This document shows, in pieces, positions 35,107-42,244 of a DNA stretch of 64,000 bases (within the stretch, counting starts at the first letter, position 1; each line of letters begins with the position of its first letter). The translations under genes and the position numbers were made by a program. A model generated the notes under the pieces. That model worked only from the letters and a program-made list of their open reading frames with translations, did no database searches and was not told the DNA's origin. The stretch covers positions 1 through 64,000 of the forward strand of contig NZ_FOWV01000009.1 in NCBI RefSeq assembly GCF_900115545.1. The letters run 5' to 3'. Source of the stretch: Ralstonia sp. NFACC01 (GTDB lineage Bacteria; Pseudomonadota; Gammaproteobacteria; Burkholderiales; Burkholderiaceae).

Positions 35107-35424
35107 ATGAGCCTGCCAGTCGATATTTCGTTCCAGGGTATTCCGCATTCCAAGGCTGTCGAAGAAACGGTTGCCACCCTTGCAGACCGCTTGAAGCGTA
35201 TTCGTGGCGATCTCATACGCTGCCGCGTCAGTCTTGCCGTGGGAGCCAAGCATCAACATCAGGGCAAGCCGTTCGACGTCCACGTCAACGTGCTCACCCC
35301 GCATGAGACGCATGTTTCGAGCAACAGCTCCAACGAGGACCCATATGTCGCACTTCGCGAGGCTTTCACGCACGTGGAACGCATGCTCGTCGAGGCCAAC
35401 GACAAACGCGGATCACACTCTTGA
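35107..35424 (+). CDS. HPF/RaiA-family ribosome-associated protein (105 aa)
   Basis: A small alpha/beta protein of the hibernation-promoting/RaiA family. It has IRGDLIRCRVSLAVG, a KPFDVHVNVLTPHETHV strand pair and a C-terminal helix (YVALREAFTHVERMLVEAND). Such proteins bind the 30S decoding centre and hold ribosomes inactive in resting cells. It is the short form, without the dimerisation domain of long HPF. GGAG precedes the ATG. It appears to be a single-gene unit under the perfect FNR box at 35019, which suggests ribosome silencing on oxygen loss. Confidence 0.85.
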   Translation: MSLPVDISFQGIPHSKAVEETVATLADRLKRIRGDLIRCRVSLAVGAKHQHQGKPFDVHVNVLTPHETHVSSNSSNEDPYVALREAFTHVERMLVEANDKRGSHS

Positions 35425-35453
35425 GGCGTCGTGGTCGTGTGCATGCGCATGCG

Positions 35454-36200
35454 CTATTGCATGTGCAAGCCACCATTCACGGCAACGTTGGCACCGGTAA
35501 CGTAGGCGGCGTCCTCGCCGCACAGAAATGCCACCAGGGCAGCCACTTCTTCCGGCCGGCCGAGACGGCCTACCGGGATTTGCGGAAGAATGCGCTCTTG
35601 CATGATCTCGCTGGAAATATCGCGCGTCATTCGCGTGGCGAGATAACCAGGCGAAATCGTGTTGACGGTCACGCCCTTTGACGCACACTCGAGTGCCAGC
35701 GCCTTGGTGAACCCGTGTATGCCGGCCTTGGCGGCCGCGTAGTTCGTCTGCCCGAACGCGCCCCGCGATCCATTGACCGACGAGATATTGATAATGCGGC
35801 CCCAACCGCGCTCGATCATGCCTTCGTACAGCGGCTTGGTCATGTTGAAGACGGAGTCGAGATCGGTGGCCAGCACGTTCCGCCAGGCATCCAGCGTCAT
35901 GCGCTTGAAGGTCATGTCCTGCGTGATGCCGGCGTTGTTCACAAGAATGTCGACGGGGCCTACCGTCGTGAGCACATCCGATGCGCATCGCTGGCAAGCG
36001 TCGTAGTCGGCCACATCCACTGCGAATGTCTGGAACAGACGTCCTTGGGCACGCTGTTCGGCCAGCCATGCGGTCACACGCGTATTGCGCAACGAATGCG
36101 TGACCACAACCCGATGCCCTTGGGCATGCAGACGGACGGCAATGGCTTCGCCCAGACCGCCCATACCACCGGTGATGAGCGCAATGCGATATGTTGTCAT
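35454..36200 (-). CDS. phaB: acetoacetyl-CoA reductase, PhaB-type (248 aa)
   Basis: This short-chain dehydrogenase reduces acetoacetyl-CoA with NADPH to 3-hydroxybutyryl-CoA, the monomer of PHB. It starts with RIALITGGMGGLGEAI (cofactor loop), and has NNAG, catalytic Ser in ISSVNG and NYAAAKAG (Tyr and Lys). The TGGMGG loop and the Pro-Gly tail (YLATRMTRDI) are typical of PhaB. It ends the four-gene operon that begins with the zinc alcohol dehydrogenase. With the two phasins it shows that PHB metabolism is part of the island. Confidence 0.88.
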   Translation of the reverse strand: MTTYRIALITGGMGGLGEAIAVRLHAQGHRVVVTHSLRNTRVTAWLAEQRAQGRLFQTFAVDVADYDACQRCASDVLTTVGPVDILVNNAGITQDMTFKRMTLDAWRNVLATDLDSVFNMTKPLYEGMIERGWGRIINISSVNGSRGAFGQTNYAAAKAGIHGFTKALALECASKGVTVNTISPGYLATRMTRDISSEIMQERILPQIPVGRLGRPEEVAALVAFLCGEDAAYVTGANVAVNGGLHMQ

Positions 36201-36207
36201 GATGGCC

Positions 36208-36711
36208 TCATCGCGTCGTCGGGCGTGCGCCAGTGCGAGGGCAATCGCGCTTGCACAGCAGCCACTCGTCTGCTCCGGGTTCGATACGCAACCGGACAAC
36301 GGCATCGACCGGCTGCGCGCCAGCGCGAATGCTCAGGGTCTGCATCACGCCCCGATACGCGGCCGTTATCTGATAACGCCCGCGCGGCAATCGCATATAC
36401 AACAGCGGTCCTTCCGTGCGCACGCGCAAACGGAGCGTGCCGCGCTCGTCCGCAACCGACACGTCCACGTCCGATAACGCCTCGCCGGTTCTGGCCGACA
36501 CCACGTTCAGCCGCACATTGAAACGACGTGCCATTGCGTGCATGGTGTCTCGCTCGTCGCTCCCCACACCGCCTGACACATAGGCGATCTCATTCTGGAA
36601 GCGAACCTCCGGGGCCGCCGCATCCGGTCCAGCTGCACCAGCGTGCGCGCTGGCGGCAAAAGCCAACGCGGCAAGAAGGCAGCGTGGCGAAAGACGACAT
36701 GCCTTGCTCAT
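36208..36711 (-). CDS. exported carboxypeptidase-regulatory-like protein (167 aa)
   Basis: A signal peptide (CLLAALAFAASAHAGAA) is followed by a beta-sandwich-like domain with LNVVSARTGEALSDVDVSV and LPRGRYQITAAYRG, the pattern of carboxypeptidase-regulatory-like/transthyretin folds. Two Cys near the end (LLCKRDC) may form a disulfide. Function is unknown; such domains often bind sugars or proteins in the periplasm. The start at 36711 is preferred because GAGG is six bases upstream. It sits eight bases from each neighbour. Confidence 0.7.
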   Translation of the reverse strand: MSKACRLSPRCLLAALAFAASAHAGAAGPDAAAPEVRFQNEIAYVSGGVGSDERDTMHAMARRFNVRLNVVSARTGEALSDVDVSVADERGTLRLRVRTEGPLLYMRLPRGRYQITAAYRGVMQTLSIRAGAQPVDAVVRLRIEPGADEWLLCKRDCPRTGARPTTR

Positions 36712-36719
36712 CTCATACC

Positions 36720-37373
36720 TCATTGCTCTGCGGCCGGCTGACCGACCGTTTGTGCCAGTATCGGAACTTCGTCTTCATTGAGCGACAGGGCCTCTGCCAG
36801 AAGACGCTGATTGAGCCAGCCGCGCACCACGCAGCCCAGCCCCGCCGAGGCACAGTAAAGTGATACGTTCTGCGAGATTGCCCCTGCCGCTACGCCGGCA
36901 AAGGTTTCGCGCACCGCTCCGGGCATCTGGTCTGCACGCGCATGGTTCACCACGTACACCAGATCCAGCGGCGCCTTGCCGACAAAGTCCTGATATCCGG
37001 TGAGGTTGCGCGCGTCCACGGCGTGCTTGAGCCGCAAACGATGCGCCACCGGCTCGTATTCGTAGACGCCCTCTGGCAGCGCGACGTAGATGTCGATTTC
37101 ATTCAAGCCATGCGCTGACGGCGCGGTGCGCCCGCCCGTTTCTGGCCGGTTGATGCCGTTCGCCGCCCATAGCAATTCGCTCAGTTGCTGCAGAGACAGT
37201 GGCGTCGGCGCGAACTCGCGCACGCTTTTTCGCTTGATCAGCGCCGCGGTCAACGTGCCACCGCCATCCAATAGCGGCGGCGCCAGTGCAATGGCTGCCG
37301 GCGCAGCGTGGGACGCTGGTGGCGGCAACAGATACTGCACAGGGTCATAAGACAGGAGCATCGCCTCGCTCAT
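36720..37373 (-). CDS. nitroreductase / SagB-type oxidoreductase (217 aa)
   Basis: A flavin (FMN) oxidoreductase of the nitroreductase fold. The FMN-binding KRKSVREF and a QLSELLWAANGINRP motif are present, then GGRTAPSAHGLNEIDIYV and YCASAGLGCVVRGWL. This arrangement is that of SagB-like nitroreductases. It may use NAD(P)H to reduce small acceptors under low oxygen; the substrate is not predictable. It starts 47 bases after the zinc alcohol dehydrogenase and is co-transcribed with it. Confidence 0.87.
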   Translation of the reverse strand: MSEAMLLSYDPVQYLLPPPASHAAPAAIALAPPLLDGGGTLTAALIKRKSVREFAPTPLSLQQLSELLWAANGINRPETGGRTAPSAHGLNEIDIYVALPEGVYEYEPVAHRLRLKHAVDARNLTGYQDFVGKAPLDLVYVVNHARADQMPGAVRETFAGVAAGAISQNVSLYCASAGLGCVVRGWLNQRLLAEALSLNEDEVPILAQTVGQPAAEQ

Positions 37374-37420
37374 GGCATCCACCTCACAAAACTGAAAATC
37401 CATCGAACGTGTGTCGCCGC

Positions 37421-38458
37421 CTAGGCTGAGATGATCACCTTCAGCGCATGTGTCTGCGCAGCATTGCGGAACGTGTCGTAGGCGGTGAGGATGTCATCGA
37501 GCTTGAACCGGTGCGTGATGAGCTGCCCAGGCATCAGCTTCCCCGCACGCACTGTTTTAAGGAGCATCGGTGTGCTGACCGTATCCACGAGCCTCGTGGT
37601 GATGGCGATGTTCTGGCTCCACAAGGTTTCCAGATGCAGATCTGCCTTGACGCCATGCACGCCAATGTTCGCAATCACCCCACCCGGCGCAACGAGCTGC
37701 TGGCAGAGTTCGAACGTCGCGGGCACGCCCACCGCCTCGATTGCACAATCGACTCCTACGCCCTCCGTCAGCCGCTTCACGGCGGCAACCGCGTCTTCAT
37801 TGGAGACATCAATGCAGGCCGTTGCGCCCAGCCGGCCGGCCACCTCCAGCCGCGCCGCGTTCGTGTCGATCATGATGATCTGCGCGGGCGAGTAAAACTG
37901 CGCCGTCAGCAACGAAGCCAGCCCGATGGGGCCGGCACCGACAATCGCCACGCTGCTGCCGGGCTTCACGCGACCGTTGAGCACGCCGCATTCGAATCCG
38001 GTCGGAAAGATGTCGGACAGCATGACCAGCGCTTCTTCATCGACGCCTGGCGGCAGTTTGTAAAGGCTGGTCTCGGCGTGCGGAATCCTGACGTACTCAG
38101 CCTGCACGCCGTCGATGCGATTGCCCAGGATCCAGCCGCCCGTCTCGCAGTGCGAGTACATGCCGCACCGGCAGTTCGCACATTTGCCGCAAGACGAGAT
38201 GCACGAGATCAGCACGTGGTCACCAGGCTGGAGCGATGTCACCGCCGCGCCCACTGACTCCACCACACCCACGCCCTCGTGGCCCAGCGTGCGCCCCGAC
38301 TCGCATGTCGGCACGTCGCCCTTGATGATGTGCAGGTCGGTACCGCAAATGGTCGTCAACGTAACGCGCACTACCGCGTCGCCGGGCGCCTGCAATTCCG
38401 GTTTCGGCTTGTCGGCCAGAGTGATCTTGCCGGGCCCTTCGTAGACGAGTGCTTTCAT
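37421..38458 (-). CDS. zinc-dependent alcohol dehydrogenase (345 aa)
   Basis: A medium-chain NAD(P)-dependent dehydrogenase that interconverts alcohols and aldehydes. Catalytic zinc ligands are in TICGTDLHI and GHEGVG. The structural zinc site is the four-Cys CISSCGKCANCRCGMYSHC segment, and the Rossmann loop is GAGPIG. In fermentation it would reoxidise NADH. It heads the operon adh, nitroreductase, exported protein, phaB. The ribosome site at 38458 is weak. It is divergent from the APH-ATPase gene, with an FNR-like box midway. Confidence 0.88.
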   Translation of the reverse strand: MKALVYEGPGKITLADKPKPELQAPGDAVVRVTLTTICGTDLHIIKGDVPTCESGRTLGHEGVGVVESVGAAVTSLQPGDHVLISCISSCGKCANCRCGMYSHCETGGWILGNRIDGVQAEYVRIPHAETSLYKLPPGVDEEALVMLSDIFPTGFECGVLNGRVKPGSSVAIVGAGPIGLASLLTAQFYSPAQIIMIDTNAARLEVAGRLGATACIDVSNEDAVAAVKRLTEGVGVDCAIEAVGVPATFELCQQLVAPGGVIANIGVHGVKADLHLETLWSQNIAITTRLVDTVSTPMLLKTVRAGKLMPGQLITHRFKLDDILTAYDTFRNAAQTHALKVIISA

Positions 38459-38513
38459 GGCAATCACCAAAGAGGACGATGACTCCATGCTAGGCAACCG
38501 CCCTGCGCGGACG

Positions 38514-38527
38514 TTGATCTACGTCAG
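38514..38527. promoter_or_regulatory. FNR-like box between adh operon and APH-ATPase gene
   Basis: TTGAT-CTAC-GTCAG: perfect left half and a 3-of-5 right half. It lies 62 bases from the adh start and 64 bases from the APH-ATPase start, so one box could serve both divergent promoters. Confidence 0.5.
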
Positions 38528-38584
38528 GGCGCATGGCGGCAACCGCGCGATATTGACCTCTTGTATCCGGAGGCGAAACTGCGT

Positions 38585-40135
38585 ATGGCCGAACAAGCCA
38601 CCACTATTCCATGCACGCAGCCAGCGGAAGCCTTGGTCACACGCATGCTTGAGGCGGCAGCGTATCCGCACCCCGCTGCCGATCTGCAGATGATCGAAAC
38701 CCATCTGTCGTGGGTTTTCCTGGCGGGCGATTTTGCATACAAAGTGCGCAAGCCGATCAAGCTGGACTTCGTCGATTTTTCGACGCTCCGTGCGCGACAG
38801 ATCGACTGCGAAGAGGAGTGCCGTCTCAACCGCCGCCTCGCCCCAGCGCTATACCTTGGCGTGGTGCCGATCTCGCACGATCCGGCCACGGATGCCATCC
38901 GCGTCAATGGACAAGGCGTGCCTTGTGAGTACGCGGTCCGCATGCGCCGCTTCGCCCAGCAAGACGTGCTGAGCACATTGGCCCATGATTCGCAGGTCCG
39001 CCCCGAAGAGATCGACGCGCTGGCCGACCTGATTGCAGACTTCCACGCAACCGCGCCTGTCGCCCGCGCCGGTTCAGACGCTGGAACACCTGCAAGCGTT
39101 CGGCGCACGCTTGAGGATTGCGCAGCGGGTGTCGTTGCCCTCAGCACGGAACCCCCGATTGCGGCGGCCACGATATCGCTGCTTCGTCAACACGCAAGTC
39201 GCCTCGAAGAGACGTTTGCGTCACGCCTGCGCTGCCAGCACATCCGCGAATGCCATGGTGATCTGCACCTGGGCAACATCGTCTTGATCAATGGCCAGCC
39301 GACGCCGTTCGACTGCCTTGAATTCTCGCCGTCGCTCCGGTGGATCGACACCATGTACGACACAGCCTTTCTGTTCATGGACTTGCTCGCAGCGGGCCTG
39401 CATGCGATGGCGTATCGCCTGATCAACCGTTATCTCGAACGATGTGGCGACTATGGCGGGTTGACGGTACTGCCTTTCTACGCATCGATGCGCGCACTCG
39501 TGCGCGCCCGCGTGCTGCTGGAACGCGCCCATCAGTTGGACGGAACGCCCGATCTGGCCGCCAAGCCGCGCGCCGAGGCACGCCGCATGCTCGACCTGTC
39601 TCGGGAGCTGCTCTGCCGAAACGACGCCTGCATTCTTCTCATGCATGGCCTTTCCGGCAGCGGAAAATCCACCCGCGCCGCACAGCTTGCCGAAGCAGAA
39701 GGGATGATCCGCGTGCGCTCCGATGTTGAACGCCAACGCGTCCAGCATGTCGCCGCCATAGATCGTTACCTGCCCCGTGCGGTCGAACGTACTTATCGGC
39801 GTCTGGCCGCCGTTTGCAAGGTGGGCGCGAGGTCTGGTTTTCCGATGATTGCGGACGCGACGTTCCTGGCCGAGCATCAACGCAGACGTTTCTTCTCGCT
39901 GGCCCGGCGGTTGAGGGTGGCCGTGGCCATCGTGGACTGCGTTGCCGACGTCGACAGGCTGCGTATGCGCATCCGCAAGCGCATGCGCGGTGGGCTCGAC
40001 GCATCCGAGGCAGATCTGCACGTGCTGGAGGCCCAGATCGCCACACAACAGCCTCTCAGTGCGGACGAGCGGGCACATGTGATACCTGACGAAATGTCGA
40101 ACGTGGTGCCTTACATCAAAGGCAAAGGGCAATGA
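38585..40135 (+). CDS. aminoglycoside-phosphotransferase-like / P-loop ATPase fusion (516 aa)
   Basis: A two-domain cytosolic protein. The N-terminal 320 residues resemble the APH kinase fold (VRKPIKLDFVDFSTL, and HGDLHLGNIVL with the catalytic Asp, then a DCLEFSPSLRW metal motif). The C-terminal part is a P-loop kinase with Walker A GLSGSGKST at residue 355. This fusion is a known type, the same as the DosR-regulated Rv2004c of M. tuberculosis. It is not an antibiotic-resistance gene by context; the substrate is unknown. The start is the ATG at 38585, with GGAGG twelve bases upstream. Confidence 0.85.
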   Translation: MAEQATTIPCTQPAEALVTRMLEAAAYPHPAADLQMIETHLSWVFLAGDFAYKVRKPIKLDFVDFSTLRARQIDCEEECRLNRRLAPALYLGVVPISHDPATDAIRVNGQGVPCEYAVRMRRFAQQDVLSTLAHDSQVRPEEIDALADLIADFHATAPVARAGSDAGTPASVRRTLEDCAAGVVALSTEPPIAAATISLLRQHASRLEETFASRLRCQHIRECHGDLHLGNIVLINGQPTPFDCLEFSPSLRWIDTMYDTAFLFMDLLAAGLHAMAYRLINRYLERCGDYGGLTVLPFYASMRALVRARVLLERAHQLDGTPDLAAKPRAEARRMLDLSRELLCRNDACILLMHGLSGSGKSTRAAQLAEAEGMIRVRSDVERQRVQHVAAIDRYLPRAVERTYRRLAAVCKVGARSGFPMIADATFLAEHQRRRFFSLARRLRVAVAIVDCVADVDRLRMRIRKRMRGGLDASEADLHVLEAQIATQQPLSADERAHVIPDEMSNVVPYIKGKGQ

Positions 40136-40215
40136 TTCTGCACGGCCTGGCTCAGGCAACCAAGTGCCACGAGACCTAGCACTGCGGCGATGGTGTTTCA
40201 CGCGCGGCCGCCAGT

Positions 40216-40229
40216 TTGCGCCATATCAA
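40216..40229 (+). promoter_or_regulatory. FNR-like box before phasin gene 2
   Basis: TTGCG-CCAT-ATCAA; on the minus strand this reads TTGAT-ATGG-CGCAA, the island's recurring variant. The centre is 99 bases before the phasin start at 40321. Confidence 0.45.
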
Positions 40230-40320
40230 CGCACACAACTGCAGAGTGCCTACGCTGCAGATGGAAACCTCATTCGGCGGCCCCGTTCACCTGTCCGCCA
40301 AGACCCCACCGGAGATCACA

Positions 40321-40809
40321 ATGCAACAACCTGCTGATATGGCATGCAACCTGGCATGCGTCGCCATGCGCGATATGAGCCGCACCGCCAGCTTCATGCT
40401 CGAGGCGCAGATCGACCTGGCCCATTTCCGCCTCAAGCTGGCAGAGGCTGCGCTGGAAGATCTGCGTGCGTTGGAACATGAGCTGAGTGGCACGCATGAC
40501 TGGACATCGCTGGCCGCTGCGCAGAGCATCTTCATGAAGATGCAATCGAGCCACGGTGCTAACGCTCTGAAGACATGGGCCGATTTCACGAACAAGCTAC
40601 AGGCGGCCTATTTGCGTCGACTGACTGAGTGGACTCAGCAAATGCAGCAACCTGAAGGACAGACCTCTTCCTCGCAGTTGTTTGCCGCATCATCCGATTC
40701 GCTGAAGGCCTTCTTTGACAGCTTCAACCACATGGCTCCGCCAGACTCCGAGGCGAAGAAGAACGGACTGGCCCGCCCAGCAAAGGGAAAAGCTGAACAG
40801 ACCGCCTGA
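40321..40809 (+). CDS. phasin-like PHB granule protein 2 (162 aa)
   Basis: A paralogue of the gene at 28098: equal length, same start (MQQPADMACNLACVAMRD against MPQPTDAACNLACATMRD), same helical pattern (TWADFTNKLQAAYLRRLTEW) and the same GGAGATC ribosome region. It should coat PHB granules. The two copies have diverged through the middle and tail, so the duplication is not recent. It leads a three-gene unit with the hydrolase and the phosphoribosyltransferase. Confidence 0.8.
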   Translation: MQQPADMACNLACVAMRDMSRTASFMLEAQIDLAHFRLKLAEAALEDLRALEHELSGTHDWTSLAAAQSIFMKMQSSHGANALKTWADFTNKLQAAYLRRLTEWTQQMQQPEGQTSSSQLFAASSDSLKAFFDSFNHMAPPDSEAKKNGLARPAKGKAEQTA

Positions 40810-40896
40810 TCGTCACACGCCTCGCCCGTATCGAGCACAAGACGACCGGCAGCCTCCAGCCGCCAGGCTGCCACCTCACTCCAGGAAACCCCATCC

Positions 40897-41580
40897 ATGA
40901 ATGCCGAGCCACTTTCTCTGAGCATGGATATCGTGGCGGACGACGCAGTGCTGGAAGGCACGTTGGACTGCCCCGGCAATGCAACCGGCCTGGTGATCTT
41001 TGCGCATGGCAGCGGCAGTTCGCGGCTCAGCCCGCGCAACCGGTATGTTGCCGATCAGCTTCATGCCGCCGGCTTGGGCACGCTGCTGTTCGATCTGTTG
41101 AGTGCCGAAGAGGCATCGCATGCCTCGTGCCGGTTCGACATCGACCTACTGGCGCGGCGTCTGCGTACAGCCACACGCGCGGTGGGCAGCATCGCCCGCG
41201 AACGCGGGTTACGCCTCGGGTATTTTGGCGCCAGCACCGGAGCCGCGGCCGCGATCCTGGCAGCGACCGAGTCGGACGACGCCTGCCCGATCGAGGCGGT
41301 CGTCAGCCGCGGCGGTCGGCCGGATCTTGCGGGCCCACGCGCACTGGACAAACTCGCCTGCCCGACCCTGCTGATCGTAGGTGCGGCCGATTCGGACGTT
41401 CTCGATCTCAACCGGCAAGCGCTGAGCCAGATGCGTTGTGAGAAAGCCCTTGAGACGGTGCCGCACGCAACACACCTTTTTGAAGAAGAGGGTGCCCTCG
41501 AACAGGTGGCCGAGCTGGCGCGGGCATGGTTCGTCCGCTATTTGAGCGCTGCCACCCAACCCCAACGACACGCGAGGTAG
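40897..41580 (+). CDS. dienelactone-hydrolase-like alpha/beta hydrolase (227 aa)
   Basis: A soluble alpha/beta hydrolase with FAHGSGSSRLSPRN (oxyanion loop), nucleophile elbow GYFGASTGAAAA (Ser), the acid in GAADSDVLDL and the late His in VPHATHLF. The substrate is unknown. It is followed after only four bases by the phosphoribosyltransferase; in other bacteria the same two domains occur as one protein, as in Rv0571c. That supports a shared pathway for the pair. Confidence 0.85.
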   Translation: MNAEPLSLSMDIVADDAVLEGTLDCPGNATGLVIFAHGSGSSRLSPRNRYVADQLHAAGLGTLLFDLLSAEEASHASCRFDIDLLARRLRTATRAVGSIARERGLRLGYFGASTGAAAAILAATESDDACPIEAVVSRGGRPDLAGPRALDKLACPTLLIVGAADSDVLDLNRQALSQMRCEKALETVPHATHLFEEEGALEQVAELARAWFVRYLSAATQPQRHAR

Positions 41581-41584
41581 CCCC

Positions 41585-42235
41585 GTGCGATTCAAAGATC
41601 GATTAGATGCAGCGCGCATGCTGGCGCAGGCGCTGGAAAAGTATCGGGACATGCACCCACTGGTGTTGGCCATCCCAAGGGGTGCGGTTCCAATGAGCGC
41701 ACTCATCGCACACGCACTCGGCGGTCAGCTTGATGTGGTGCTGGTTCGCAAACTCGGCGCGCCGTTCAACCCTGAACTGGCTGTCGGCTCTGTGGAAGAA
41801 GGCGGCTGGACCTACTTCGCACCCTATGCGAGCCGCATTGGCGCGGACACGACATACCTCGAACAGGAAAGCGCTGAACAAATGGAAGTCATCCGTCGGC
41901 GCCGTGCGCTCTATACTCCAAATCGCGGTCCGTATGACGTAGAAGGACGCGTTGTGATCGTGGTCGACGATGGGCTGGCGACCGGGGCTTCCATGAAGGC
42001 GGCACTCCACGCCATACGGCAGCGTCATCCGCAACGCCTCATCTGCGCGGTTCCCGTGGCGGCGCCGGACAGCCTGGACGAGATCCGACCGCTTGCCGAT
42101 GAGGTCGTCTGCCTCTACGCGCCGCAGGGCTTCCGGGCGGTAGGTTTGTATTACGCCGACTTTCCTCAGGTGGAAGACGCCGAAGTGCGTGCTGCGTTGG
42201 ACGTGGCCCCGCAAAGCGAGCGCCAGGCTGGCTGA
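41585..42235 (+). CDS. phosphoribosyltransferase-family protein (216 aa)
   Basis: A type I phosphoribosyltransferase fold, with the PRPP loop VVIVVDDGLATGASMKAAL in good form and an N-terminal hood with AIPRGAVPM. It would move a ribose 5-phosphate group to or from a base; the substrate is unknown. It starts with GTG four bases after the hydrolase stop, a sign of translational coupling. It converges with mgtA after nine bases. Confidence 0.87.
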   Translation: MRFKDRLDAARMLAQALEKYRDMHPLVLAIPRGAVPMSALIAHALGGQLDVVLVRKLGAPFNPELAVGSVEEGGWTYFAPYASRIGADTTYLEQESAEQMEVIRRRRALYTPNRGPYDVEGRVVIVVDDGLATGASMKAALHAIRQRHPQRLICAVPVAAPDSLDEIRPLADEVVCLYAPQGFRAVGLYYADFPQVEDAEVRAALDVAPQSERQAG

Positions 42236-42244
42236 CATGCCCGC

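Noticed and set aside
38585-40135. antibiotic-resistance aminoglycoside phosphotransferase
   Set aside because: The APH-like fold is fused to a P-loop ATPase and lies in a stress island; this fusion type is not a known resistance enzyme.
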